Source of the DNA: Spirochaetota bacterium
GTDB taxonomy: Bacteria; Spirochaetota; Spirochaetia; Treponematales; Treponemataceae
DNA: 64,000 nt
NCBI GenBank assembly: GCA_023398165.1
Contig: JAEWSQ010000021.1
Span: 1 to 64,000, forward strand
Reading direction: 5' to 3'
The notes under the pieces are model-generated. The model was not told the DNA's origin. It did not search any database and saw nothing but the letters and a program-made list of their open reading frames with translations. Within the stretch, counting starts at the first letter, position 1; every line of letters starts with the position of its first letter. Both the position numbers and the translations under genes were made by a program. This document shows positions 43,096-51,824 of the stretch, in pieces.

Positions 43096-44010
43096 TTAGT
43101 ACTCCTCATGAGTGCCGAGTTTCTTTCCAATAAAATTACTGAAGAGAATCATTATTATACTGATAAGAACAACGGTATTGGAAATCGTAGCACCATATGC
43201 AAACCGCATTGAATTGGAATAATCCTGGAATGCGGTACGGTACATTAACAGCGGCAATACCTCTGCATTTAAGCGGGTAATACCTTCTGTGGTAATTGCA
43301 AATATTAAGTTAAAACCTTTAAGAGAACCTGCAATGGCAAGAACTGATGAAGTCAGTATTGTTCCTGCAAGAAGCGGAATAATTATCCGCACGAAAATTT
43401 GAGGTTCGGATGCACCGTCTATTTTTGCAGCTTCTATCATACTGTCATTAATTTTCTGTAAATTTGCAAGGAAGATAATCATATAAAAACCGGTATAAAC
43501 CCAAATGAGTGCAATACCTACCGGGATCATCGCAGTTTTCGGCGAGAGCATCATAGTAAACTGCCGTGAAGGATCATTCGACAATGACTGCATAATACGT
43601 GCAACGGGTCCGTCTACCATAAAAAGCATTCTCCACATAATACCGATAACGATCATCGATAAAAACTGCGGAAGAAAAACCATCGACTGGAAGAAGTTAG
43701 CCCCTTTTACCTGCTTCCTATAAAGAATAAATGCCAGAATAAAACCTATCGGTATTTGTCCGAAAATTGATACGGCAACAACTATCATGTTGTTCTTAAA
43801 GGCATGCCAAAAATCCGGGTCATTAAACATAGTCTTGTAATGAGTTAATCCCATAAAATTCCACTTACCCCCGATGTTCGGGTTATAGTCTGAAAAACTT
43901 AGCAGAATAGAATAAAAAATCGGATATGCTACAATGAAAATGTAAATAATAAAGCCCGGAAGAATAAAACCTAAAAATGTTAAGAAATCTCTTGTGTCGC
44001 GTTTCTTCAA
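43096..44010 (-). CDS. Sugar ABC transporter permease, MalF type
   Basis: 304 residues from a TTG at 44010, which has AGGAG six bases before it; an ATG 48 bases upstream has no such site. Six membrane segments; the EAA loop MIEAAKIDGASEPQIFVRIIIPLL contacts the ATPase. It pairs with the permease whose start is one base after this stop. The importer ATPase is not encoded here and is probably a shared MsmK/UgpC-type protein. Confidence 0.92.
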   Translation of the reverse strand: MKKRDTRDFLTFLGFILPGFIIYIFIVAYPIFYSILLSFSDYNPNIGGKWNFMGLTHYKTMFNDPDFWHAFKNNMIVVAVSIFGQIPIGFILAFILYRKQVKGANFFQSMVFLPQFLSMIVIGIMWRMLFMVDGPVARIMQSLSNDPSRQFTMMLSPKTAMIPVGIALIWVYTGFYMIIFLANLQKINDSMIEAAKIDGASEPQIFVRIIIPLLAGTILTSSVLAIAGSLKGFNLIFAITTEGITRLNAEVLPLLMYRTAFQDYSNSMRFAYGATISNTVVLISIIMILFSNFIGKKLGTHEEY

Positions 44011-44030
44011 AGCACACTCCTGTTTAGACA

Positions 44031-44092
44031 CAAAAAGGGGATTTTTACAGTACATCAATCGTATAACACCATCGATATACCAAAACCCCCTT
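44031..44092 (-). terminator. Intra-operon attenuator between binding protein and permeases
   Basis: On the minus strand AAGGGGGTTTT and AAAATCCCCTT (44092-44082 and 44045-44035) form an 11-bp stem with one G-U pair and a long loop, followed by five T. Partial termination here would give more binding protein than permease. Confidence 0.65.
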
Positions 44093-44126
44093 TCTGCTTT
44101 GACAAATACTTATGTATTATGTCTTA

Positions 44127-45413
44127 TTACTTGCGAAGTAATTCTTCAACTTTTGCTGCAAGAGCGCTGCCGGTTGTTTTTCCAGCAACAATTTCCTGCA
44201 TACCGGCGTTAAGAGCATCGTTCGGAGCACCGGTTACATAAGAGTCAATAACCTGTGTCTCGATCATACCGGAACCGCCGAAAGCAGCTTTTGCTTTAAC
44301 AATTGCAGGAAGATCAGAAGGAAGAGCAACTTTAATAACGGGAGCTACGATAGCACCGTCGCGTACACGCTGAATTGTTTCTTCTGCACCGTAGAAGTAG
44401 TTAAGGAATTTCATAGCTGCATCGGTTACACCGTCTTTTTCAGCAGCTTTTGTCATACCATAACCAGACTGTTTAGCAGCAGCAACTGAACCTGCATTAC
44501 CTTTTTCGCCGGGAATAGAGGGGAAAGCGATAAGAGACGTTACTTCCTGTGTTTCAGGAGAAATGTTTCCTGCATCCCACTGACCGGTCATGTAGAAAAT
44601 AGCTTTTCCATTGCTGTAGTTGGAAAGACCGGTACCTGAGTCGATCATTACAGAGTTAGCAGAAAGTACGCCGTCTTTTACCATTGTTGCTAAGAAATCA
44701 AGAGCGGCAACTGCAGCAGGATCAGTGAATTTTACAGTACCGGCTTTAGCCTGTTCCGGGAAATCCTTCATACCTGTTGTGCGTGCAAGGAAACATGACA
44801 TAACGCATGAACCCCATGCCCATCCGTCAGCACCGTGTGTTGAGAAAACTTCAATGCCTTTTGCTTTTGCAGCAGGAACCATAGCTACCATGTCTGCATA
44901 GGTTTTGGGCATTGCAAAGCCGAGTTCTTTAAGAAGCTTTGTGTTGGCAAATACTACTGTGCAGAGGTTTGATGTTCCGAGAGGAAGGTATACACGCTGT
45001 CCGTCTTTTGTGTCTGCAGGGATAGTGTTCAAGTCAAAAAGACTGGTGTCAATATACTTGTTTAGATCAATCTGAACACCTGCTTCCTGCCAGGGACCGC
45101 CCCAGCGTGCATCTGAGCCCATGTATGCAATGTGAGGTACATCACCTGCAGCAAGACGGGCTTTTACTTTGTTATGATATGCTTCATCATAAAGCATTTC
45201 ATAGTCAACTTTTACACCAGGATTAGCTGCTTCAAAAGCTGATACGATACGAACGAAGTTCTGTCCTTCAGAATTTGAGTTATCACCGTAACCCATAACC
45301 TTGAGAACTACCTCTTTTGATTTTGCAGTGTCTTTTCCGCCGCCTGCAAAAACCAGTCCCAATGCCAAAACAGCAAAAAGACTAACTAATACTACTTTCT
45401 TTGAAAGTTTCAT
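44127..45413 (-). CDS. Extracellular sugar-binding protein of ABC importer
   Basis: 428 residues. A signal peptide of about 23 residues ends in LGLVFAGGGKD. There is no Cys for lipidation, so it is probably periplasmic. The family-1 solute-binding fold is visible: EGQNFVRIVSAFEAANPGVKVDYEML, then GDVPHIAYMGSD, later GKAIFYMTGQWDAG. The substrate cannot be read from sequence. The shared operator with cellobiose phosphorylase suggests cellobiose or cellodextrin. First gene of the operon SBP-MalF-MalG; GAAAGGGGG ribosome site. Confidence 0.92.
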   Translation of the reverse strand: MKLSKKVVLVSLFAVLALGLVFAGGGKDTAKSKEVVLKVMGYGDNSNSEGQNFVRIVSAFEAANPGVKVDYEMLYDEAYHNKVKARLAAGDVPHIAYMGSDARWGGPWQEAGVQIDLNKYIDTSLFDLNTIPADTKDGQRVYLPLGTSNLCTVVFANTKLLKELGFAMPKTYADMVAMVPAAKAKGIEVFSTHGADGWAWGSCVMSCFLARTTGMKDFPEQAKAGTVKFTDPAAVAALDFLATMVKDGVLSANSVMIDSGTGLSNYSNGKAIFYMTGQWDAGNISPETQEVTSLIAFPSIPGEKGNAGSVAAAKQSGYGMTKAAEKDGVTDAAMKFLNYFYGAEETIQRVRDGAIVAPVIKVALPSDLPAIVKAKAAFGGSGMIETQVIDSYVTGAPNDALNAGMQEIVAGKTTGSALAAKVEELLRK

Positions 45414-45480
45414 TCTTTTCCCCCTTTCATAAGAGTAACAATTAAAATATGCTTAACCCGCTTTTCGGCGGGAAATAGCC

Positions 45481-45538
45481 TTGGTTAATTGGTTCCTTCA
45501 ACCAACAACAGGATAACACCAAACGAACAATCTGTAAA
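45481..45538 (-). promoter_or_regulatory. Promoter and ROK-type operator of the sugar ABC operon
   Basis: On the minus strand TTTACA (45538-45533), 17 bases, TATCCT (45515-45510). The operator follows at once (45508-45481) and contains an exact TTGGTT-N5-AACCAA plus an outer GGTTA. TGGTTAATTGGTT on the plus strand is identical to the site before cellobiose phosphorylase. A small CCCGC/GCGGG hairpin (45457-45472) lies in the leader. The rest of 45414-45639 shows nothing else. Confidence 0.7.
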
Positions 45539-45639
45539 GGTTTATTTGATGTTTTTTTACATTTTTTTCCGGAATTTATTAGTTAAAGAGTTATTTATTT
45601 TTAGTATGGGAAGATAGTAATATTTAGCTGATTATTCAA

Positions 45640-46812
45640 TTAGTCACCTTTCTTAAGATCAGAAAAGGTTTTAAGTACGGAACGGCCTGTACCTGACCGT
45701 GATGAAAGACTCGGAAGTGCAAACATCTGCTCTAAGAACATTGCTGCAGCCCCGTACGCTACCGATAAGGTTTCCAAAGATGCAAGTGAAACGGTATATT
45801 TACGCTCAATTCTGTACGGCCACTGATATCTGATGCGCTCATGAATAAGAGTCATAAGTTTTTCCGCATACATTCTGTCTATACCGCCTATATATACCTG
45901 TTCCAAATTCAATGTGTTTACTATAAAGGCAACGTGCTGTGCCAGCTCGAAAAAAACCGACTGTATAACGTCGTTATCTATGCTTTCGAGGCTGTCCTCT
46001 CCCGACAAAAACTGTCCGTTGTTGCCCTCATTCCACAAAATACTTCTAAACTCGCCCGCCGAACACTCAGGGCCTTTTAGAATTCTGCCATTAACCACAA
46101 TGCCGAGCCCTACAGAAAGATTTTTTTTGGATGCTTCGGTCGGCTGCAGGACACGGTATTCGGTTAATACAAAGAGCATGTTTTTTATGTTACGGGTTTC
46201 AGAAAGAAGCTGTTCGCCGTAACAGCAGCATCTCGCATCATTTTCAATAATAACCGGAATATCAATAATTTTAGACATTTCCTGTGCAAAAGGGAATTCC
46301 TTATTAATCATCAGGGGAACAGATTGAATTATCAATCCTTCATCTGAATTAACAAGAGCGGGAAAACCTACTCCTATACCGATCAGGGGAATACCCATTT
46401 TTTCCGCTTCAGAAGCTATCATCTCAAATGCGCGGGTAAAGATTCCATAGTAGTTATCTTTCTCATAAACTCCCGGCTGAATTGCCTCCTGATGCTGGAA
46501 AAGGACTGTTCCATGCATGTTTAGAATACAGCAAACATACCGCCCCGGGTTAATTTCGACGCCGCCGATGCACGCAAATGAGGGAGAAATTTGTAAAAAG
46601 ATGGGTTTTCTGCCGCCTAATGGTCCCGGATCCCCCTGCGCCAGCTGGGATACCAGCCCAATTTCTTCAAGAGAAGATACGATTTTTGTAACAGTGGATT
46701 TATCAATACCCAGCTCTGATGCTATTTCTACCCGGCTTATTCCGCTTTTTTGCCATATAAGCCTTAGAATTCGTGAAACATTAATATCAGAAGGAGAGTT
46801 AATTGATTTCAT
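45640..46812 (-). CDS. ROK-family transcriptional repressor
   Basis: 390 residues. An N-terminal winged helix-turn-helix (about 12-60: SRVEIASELGIDKSTVTKIVSSLEEIGLV) is followed by a ROK domain in two lobes (ENDARCCCYGE stands where the family has ENDANAAALGE). The sugar-kinase ATP motif DxGxT and the C-x-C-G-x-x-G-C-x-E zinc site are not intact, so it is a sensor-repressor, not a kinase. It lies between nagB and the binding-protein gene and is the natural candidate to bind the three operator-like sites of this region. Ribosome site weak. Confidence 0.9.
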   Translation of the reverse strand: MKSINSPSDINVSRILRLIWQKSGISRVEIASELGIDKSTVTKIVSSLEEIGLVSQLAQGDPGPLGGRKPIFLQISPSFACIGGVEINPGRYVCCILNMHGTVLFQHQEAIQPGVYEKDNYYGIFTRAFEMIASEAEKMGIPLIGIGVGFPALVNSDEGLIIQSVPLMINKEFPFAQEMSKIIDIPVIIENDARCCCYGEQLLSETRNIKNMLFVLTEYRVLQPTEASKKNLSVGLGIVVNGRILKGPECSAGEFRSILWNEGNNGQFLSGEDSLESIDNDVIQSVFFELAQHVAFIVNTLNLEQVYIGGIDRMYAEKLMTLIHERIRYQWPYRIERKYTVSLASLETLSVAYGAAAMFLEQMFALPSLSSRSGTGRSVLKTFSDLKKGD

Positions 46813-46913
46813 ATTTTAAGGATGATACCACGGCTTCATAATGAAAGCAAGAATAAAAAAGTACAGATACCGCTCTTTTTCACAATAAAGCCGGATATTT
46901 TAAAAAAAAATTA

Positions 46914-47717
46914 TTAGAGGGAATTGTCCATATTCGGAGATTCAATATCTTTAAAATATTTCAAAGTACCGACTTTTAATTCATCGGTAGCATCATCATC
47001 GCAGACAATAATCGCTTTCGGATGCATCTGAAGACAGCTGATTGTCCACATCTGGCTTATACCCTCTTCAACGGCGTGACAGAGCGCGCGCGCCTTGCTG
47101 TGTCCGGTAATCAGTATTAGAACTTCTGCGGAATCGGTAATAGTACCCACACCGACAGTCAGTGCAGTCGTGGGCACCTGTGAAATATCGCCGCCGAAAA
47201 ACCGTGAATTTACAAGAATTGTATCGCGGGTCAATGTTTTTACCCTGGTGCGTGAAGCCAGAGAGGAGCCAGGCTCGTTAAAAGCAATGTGTCCGTCCAC
47301 ACCGACGCCGCCCAGAAACAGTTTGATTCCGCCTGAAGCGGCTATGGCTTTTTCGTAGGCAGCGCATTCAGCTTCAAGATCCTGAGCCATTCCGTTAAGA
47401 ATATGAACATTCTCCTTTTTTATATTAATATGGCTGAAAAAATTATCCTTCATAAAACGGTGGTAACTCTGGGGATGATCAGACGGCAGCCCTACATATT
47501 CGTCCATGTTGAAGCTAACAACATGCTCGAACGACACCTTTCCCGCTTTATTCAAAGCAATAAGTTCCCTGTACGTGCCGAGAGGTGTCCCTCCTGTAGG
47601 AAGCCCAAGGACAAAGGGCTTTTTTGCTGTTGGAGACGCATCATTAATGCGCTTTGCAATATGATTTGCTGCCCATACCGAGCATGAATCATAATCCGGT
47701 CTTACAATTACTCTCAT
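46914..47717 (-). CDS. nagB: Glucosamine-6-phosphate deaminase
   Basis: 267 residues, the E. coli NagB length. LGLPTGGTPLGTYRELI, FNMDEYVGLPSDHPQSYHRFM, GGVGVDGHIAFNEPGSSL and TVGVGTI are diagnostic blocks carrying the catalytic Asp, His and Glu. It turns GlcN6P into Fru6P and ammonia. AGGAGG precedes ATG, 33 bases after nagA; co-transcribed. Confidence 0.97.
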   Translation of the reverse strand: MRVIVRPDYDSCSVWAANHIAKRINDASPTAKKPFVLGLPTGGTPLGTYRELIALNKAGKVSFEHVVSFNMDEYVGLPSDHPQSYHRFMKDNFFSHINIKKENVHILNGMAQDLEAECAAYEKAIAASGGIKLFLGGVGVDGHIAFNEPGSSLASRTRVKTLTRDTILVNSRFFGGDISQVPTTALTVGVGTITDSAEVLILITGHSKARALCHAVEEGISQMWTISCLQMHPKAIIVCDDDATDELKVGTLKYFKDIESPNMDNSL

Positions 47718-47750
47718 GAAAAATCCTCCTCAAAGAGTTACGAACCGACA

Positions 47751-48917
47751 TTATACAATATTCTTCACAATTTTTCCCTGAATAATTGAAATGAGAACAT
47801 TGAAGTGTTTATCGAATACTGTCACGTCGCCGTCGGCACCGGGAATTATTACTCCTTTTTGTGCATACCTCATCACTCTGGCGGGATTCGATGAAGCACA
47901 TTTTACCGCTTCTTCGACAGGAAATCCATACCCGGCAAGATTTTTAATGCCTTTAATCATAGTAAGACCGGAACCTGCTATTACAGCATCCTTTACCCGG
48001 TGAAAACATCCTTCTGAAAAGACAACCTCTTCCCCGTTTGCATAAAGGGGAGAGGTGTTTTGTTCCGTGGGAGTCAAAGCGTCAGTGACGAGAACAATTT
48101 TATCAATAGGCTTATCGCGGGCAACCAGCTTTAATAAGTCGGGATGCACATGAATACCGTCGGCAATCACCTCGCAGGACATCTCTGAATGAATAAGCAC
48201 AGCCCCCACAGCACCCGGATTCCGGTGATGCATCTGGCTCATTGCGTTGAAAAGATGCGTCGAATGAAGGATTCCCGCCTGCATCCCTTCCACCATATGC
48301 TCGTACTGCGCATTCGTATGACCTGCTTGTGCAATAATTCCTTTCTTTATACAGTACAAGGCCAGTTCTCTCATGCCCTTAATCTCAGGAGCCACAGTCA
48401 TGTTTATAATATGCCCCTCAGAGGCTTTCCACAGCCGGTCCATGAGCTCAAGATCCACAGATCTTACCGTTTCAGGTCTTTGAACCCCAAGTTTATCGGG
48501 CGAAATAAACGGTCCTTCAAGATGCACTCCCATTATTTTTGCGCCTTTTTCTCTTCCCATTGCCTTTACAATCTGCTTTATTGAAAAAGTCATTGTCTCT
48601 TCATCCGCAGGATACAGCGTCGGATTAAAGGCGCTTACTCCGTACTGGGCTAAATCTTCCGACATGGCGATCATTGAATCAACAGAACAATTGTCTGTAC
48701 CGTGCCCTGCAAATCCGTGAATATGAGTATCTATAAAACCTGGAGCAATATACGCGCCTTCCACATCGACAACCCTGACCGACGGAGGAAACTTTTTCTG
48801 CTCAAAGCGTTTTTGACTGAAAACATCTGATACTTTACCGTCCTCTATAAGAACAGCACAATTTTCCATCACAGAAAAACCGTTTAATAAAATCCCGTTA
48901 TGAAGACATATACCCAT
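47751..48917 (-). CDS. nagA: N-acetylglucosamine-6-phosphate deacetylase
   Basis: 388 residues, amidohydrolase fold. HIHGFAGHG holds the first metal ligands, HLEGPFISP the Glu, AGHTNAQYEHM and HLFNAMSQMHHR further His, and VLVTDALTP the catalytic Asp. It removes acetate from GlcNAc6P before NagB acts. Heads the minus-strand set nagA-nagB-(ROK). No GlcNAc phosphotransferase or kinase is nearby. Confidence 0.96.
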   Translation of the reverse strand: MGICLHNGILLNGFSVMENCAVLIEDGKVSDVFSQKRFEQKKFPPSVRVVDVEGAYIAPGFIDTHIHGFAGHGTDNCSVDSMIAMSEDLAQYGVSAFNPTLYPADEETMTFSIKQIVKAMGREKGAKIMGVHLEGPFISPDKLGVQRPETVRSVDLELMDRLWKASEGHIINMTVAPEIKGMRELALYCIKKGIIAQAGHTNAQYEHMVEGMQAGILHSTHLFNAMSQMHHRNPGAVGAVLIHSEMSCEVIADGIHVHPDLLKLVARDKPIDKIVLVTDALTPTEQNTSPLYANGEEVVFSEGCFHRVKDAVIAGSGLTMIKGIKNLAGYGFPVEEAVKCASSNPARVMRYAQKGVIIPGADGDVTVFDKHFNVLISIIQGKIVKNIV

Positions 48918-48926
48918 ACCATCCCC

Positions 48927-48983
48927 TTAGTTTGTACAACAAAAGTACTAACCAAACAATACCATAGTTAGAAAAAAAAACAA
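48927..48983 (-). promoter_or_regulatory. nagA promoter with ROK-type operator
   Basis: On the minus strand TTGTTT (48983-48978), 16 bases, TATTGT (48961-48956), then an element (48957-48927) opening with TTGGTTAGTAC and closing with GTACAAACTAA. The plus-strand form TTAGTTTGT..AACAAA resembles known ROK (XylR) operators. It is weaker than the other two sites. Confidence 0.5.
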
Positions 48984-49004
48984 GTATCTTTATCGCAAAT
49001 CCGG

Positions 49005-49049
49005 TAATATCAGTATATACTATAAGCCTCTGGTATAAGACTGATATTA
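49005..49049. repeat. Long inverted repeat in the nagA-cellobiose phosphorylase gap
   Basis: TAATATCAGT (49005-49014) and ACTGATATTA (49040-49049) are exact; inside, TATAC (49016-49020) pairs with GTATA (49033-49037). A short GTTTTT follows on the plus strand, but no gene precedes it there. It may insulate the two divergent promoters. Confidence 0.55.
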
Positions 49050-49114
49050 AATAAGTTTTTAGACTCCTTGAAGAGGCCTGCGCAGCTTCGCAGTGTTTAC
49101 CGCTTAGTTATTAT

Positions 49115-49170
49115 TTGACAACCGGAATAATATATGATATTCTGTGGTTAATTGGTTGTTTCAACTAACC
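49115..49170 (+). promoter_or_regulatory. Promoter and ROK-type operator of cellobiose phosphorylase
   Basis: TTGACA (49115-49120), 17 bases, TATTCT (49138-49143). The operator 49145-49170 begins two bases later: TGGTTAATTGGTT, two bases, then TTCAACTAACC. Its core is TTGGTT-N5-AACTAA. The same element, reversed with respect to the promoter, lies before the ABC operon. Confidence 0.72.
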
Positions 49171-49226
49171 TTGAATGATCTTCATAAATCATACAATACT
49201 GGTGGAATATCACCTAGGAGGATGCA

Positions 49227-51692
49227 ATGAAATTCGGGCATTTTGACGATGTTAACAGGGAGTACGTTATTGAAACTCCGCGAACCCCTTACCCGTGGAT
49301 TAACTATCTGGGTAATGAAAAATTCTTTTCACTCATTTCCAACACAGCCGGAGGCTACGCTTTCTATACTGACGCTCGCCTGCGCCGCCTAACCCGCTAC
49401 CGCTATAATGATGTTCCGCTCGACAACAACGGACGCTATTTTTTCATTAATGACGGCGGGAAAGTCTGGAATCCCGGATGGAAGCCGATGCGCGTTGAAC
49501 TTGACAGTTATGAATGCCGCCATGGGTTCGGATACTCAAAAATAGCATCTTCAAAGAACGGTATTAAAGCTGATATTCTGTATATGATTCCTAACGGCGA
49601 CAATGCCGAGATCCAGAAAATCACGCTTACTAATACAAGTAAAGCACAAAAAAATATTGCCCTCCACTCTTACATTGAATGGTGTCTGTACAATGCCCAT
49701 GATGACAACACAAACTTCCAGAGGAATTTCTCAATCGGTGAAGTTGAAGTACTGGGAAGCACTATTTACCACAAAACCGAGTACCGCGAAAGAAGGAATC
49801 ACTTTGCTTTCTACCATGTAAATTCAAAGATCGACGGTTTTGAAACCGACAGAGAAACCTTCCTGGGGCTTCACAACAACTACGATCATCCCGATGCTGT
49901 TTTTGCAGACAAGAGTTCAAACTTCGTGGCCGACGGCTGGTCTCCTGTTGCAAGCCACCGTATTAATGTTTCATTAAAACCCGGCGAATCAAAGACTTAT
50001 ATTTTTATTCTCGGCTACATTGAAAACGACAACGATAAAAAATGGGCTTCCAAAGCAGAAGCAGGTTTACTGCAGACAAACCCTGCGATGCGCGTTATCA
50101 ATAAGGAAAAGGCAATTGCTGTTCAGAATAAATACGACACTCCGGAAAAAGTAGAGAAAGCCTTTACCGCACTCAAAGAATTCTGGGCGGAAATGGTCGG
50201 CAAGTACACCCTGAAAACAGGCGACGAGAAACTTGACCGCATGGCTGTCTGGAATCAGTATCAGTGTGTTGTTACCTACAATTTCGCCCGCTCCGCTTCC
50301 TACTTTGAAAGCGGAATCGGACGCGGAATCGGATTCCGCGATACAAGCCAGGACATGCTCGGAGTAGTTCACTCAATGCCCAAATCCCGTGTCCGCGAAC
50401 GATTGTTCGATGTCGCTTCAACACAGTTTGAAGACGGAAGCGCATACCATCAGTTCCAGCCTCTCACGAAACGCGGAAATGCCGATATTGGAAGTAATTT
50501 CAATGACGACCCCTTGTGGTTAGTCCTCGGTGTCGGCGGCTATATTAAGGAAACAGGCGATGAGCAGTTCCTCAAAGAAATGGTTCCCTTCGACAATAAC
50601 GAGAAAAATAAGGCAACTCTTTTTGAGCACTTAAAGCGCTCTTTCCGCTATATCACTACTCACATAGGCCCTCACGGGCTGCCCCTCATCGGAAGAGCCG
50701 ACTGGAACGACTGTCTTAACCTCAACTGTTTCAGCTCAGACCCCAACGATTCTTTCCAGACATCCACCAACAAAGACGGAACAAATGCGGAATCTGTCAT
50801 GATCGCACAGATGTTCGTCTATGTTGCTCCCGATTATGCTGCAATGTGCCGCATGATGGGAGATGAAGAAGAAGCAAAGTTTGCCGAGGAACAGGCTGCA
50901 AAAATGGTTCAGCAGATCTGTAAAACAGGCTGGGACGGCGACTGGTACATCCGCGCATACGACGACTTCGGTCATAAGATCGGTTCAAAGGAATGCGAAG
51001 ACGGAAAAATCTTTATTGAAACACAGGGATTCGGTTCCATGGCTCAAATCGGCGCCGACAAGGGCTACCCTGCAAAGGCTCTCGACAGCGTTGAAAAACA
51101 CCTCGACACAAAATACGGCATCGTTATTCTTGATCCGCCGTATAAGGATTACCACATCGAACTCGGTGAAGTTTCATCGTATCCGCCGGGATACAAAGAA
51201 AATGCGGGTATTTTCTGCCATAACAATCCCTGGGTAATTATAGGCGAGGTAAAAACAGGCAGAAGTGCAAAGGCCTGGGAACACTACAAGAAGATTGCTC
51301 CATCCTATCTTGAAGATATAAGCGAAATTCACCGCCTTGAACCCTATGTGTATGCACAGATGATTGCAGGAAAAGGCGCAAGACGCCACGGAGAGGCTAA
51401 AAACAGCTGGCTCACCGGAACTGCTGCATGGAACTTTGTTGCACTTTCACAGTGGATCTGCGGTGTAAGACCCGAGTACAAAGGTTTAAGAATTGAACCG
51501 CGCCTTCCATCGCACATTAAAAATGCCGTGATTACCAGAAAGTATAGGGACTGCACCTACACCATTGATATTACAAACAATAATCCGGAAGGAAAGGTTG
51601 TTCTTTCATCCGATTCTGCCTCTGTAACAGGAACTCTTGTACTTGCTAAAGACAGTTCAAAGGAAGTAAAGGTAAAGGCTGTAATAGGCTGA
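49227..51692 (+). CDS. cbp: Cellobiose phosphorylase, glycoside hydrolase family 94
   Basis: 821 residues, without a signal peptide. From memory it follows the Cellvibrio gilvus enzyme (822 residues) closely from GHFDDVNREYVI to the end. The catalytic Asp is D492 in GRADWNDCLNLN, and SYPPGYKENAGIFCHNNPW lines the active site. It splits cellobiose with phosphate to glucose-1-phosphate and glucose, saving ATP. The chitobiose phosphorylase branch is excluded by this end-to-end match. AGGAGGATGCA ribosome site. Single gene with own promoter, operator and terminator. Confidence 0.97.
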   Translation: MKFGHFDDVNREYVIETPRTPYPWINYLGNEKFFSLISNTAGGYAFYTDARLRRLTRYRYNDVPLDNNGRYFFINDGGKVWNPGWKPMRVELDSYECRHGFGYSKIASSKNGIKADILYMIPNGDNAEIQKITLTNTSKAQKNIALHSYIEWCLYNAHDDNTNFQRNFSIGEVEVLGSTIYHKTEYRERRNHFAFYHVNSKIDGFETDRETFLGLHNNYDHPDAVFADKSSNFVADGWSPVASHRINVSLKPGESKTYIFILGYIENDNDKKWASKAEAGLLQTNPAMRVINKEKAIAVQNKYDTPEKVEKAFTALKEFWAEMVGKYTLKTGDEKLDRMAVWNQYQCVVTYNFARSASYFESGIGRGIGFRDTSQDMLGVVHSMPKSRVRERLFDVASTQFEDGSAYHQFQPLTKRGNADIGSNFNDDPLWLVLGVGGYIKETGDEQFLKEMVPFDNNEKNKATLFEHLKRSFRYITTHIGPHGLPLIGRADWNDCLNLNCFSSDPNDSFQTSTNKDGTNAESVMIAQMFVYVAPDYAAMCRMMGDEEEAKFAEEQAAKMVQQICKTGWDGDWYIRAYDDFGHKIGSKECEDGKIFIETQGFGSMAQIGADKGYPAKALDSVEKHLDTKYGIVILDPPYKDYHIELGEVSSYPPGYKENAGIFCHNNPWVIIGEVKTGRSAKAWEHYKKIAPSYLEDISEIHRLEPYVYAQMIAGKGARRHGEAKNSWLTGTAAWNFVALSQWICGVRPEYKGLRIEPRLPSHIKNAVITRKYRDCTYTIDITNNNPEGKVVLSSDSASVTGTLVLAKDSSKEVKVKAVIG

Positions 51693-51734
51693 TGTACTGA
51701 GTAGATACAATAAGTATCAGCTATACTGATAGTG

Positions 51735-51787
51735 AGCTCCGGGACGGAGGATTTAAACAACTCCTTTCCTGCCCGGGGCTTTTTTTA
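51735..51787 (+). terminator. Terminator of cellobiose phosphorylase
   Basis: AGCTCCGGG / CCCGGGGCT outer stem (51735-51743 and 51772-51780), inner GGAG/CTCC, then seven or eight T. Confidence 0.88.
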
Positions 51788-51824
51788 TCTTGCATACTGC
51801 ATAAAAAGAGCATAGTATACAATC

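Noticed and set aside
44127..45413. Lipoprotein reading of the sugar-binding protein
   Set aside because: The signal region ends FAGGGK with no Cys, so there is no lipidation site.
49227..51692. Chitobiose phosphorylase, suggested by the neighbouring nag genes
   Set aside because: End-to-end resemblance to the Cellvibrio cellobiose enzyme, as remembered, including the N-terminal GHFDD and the active-site region, favours cellobiose.
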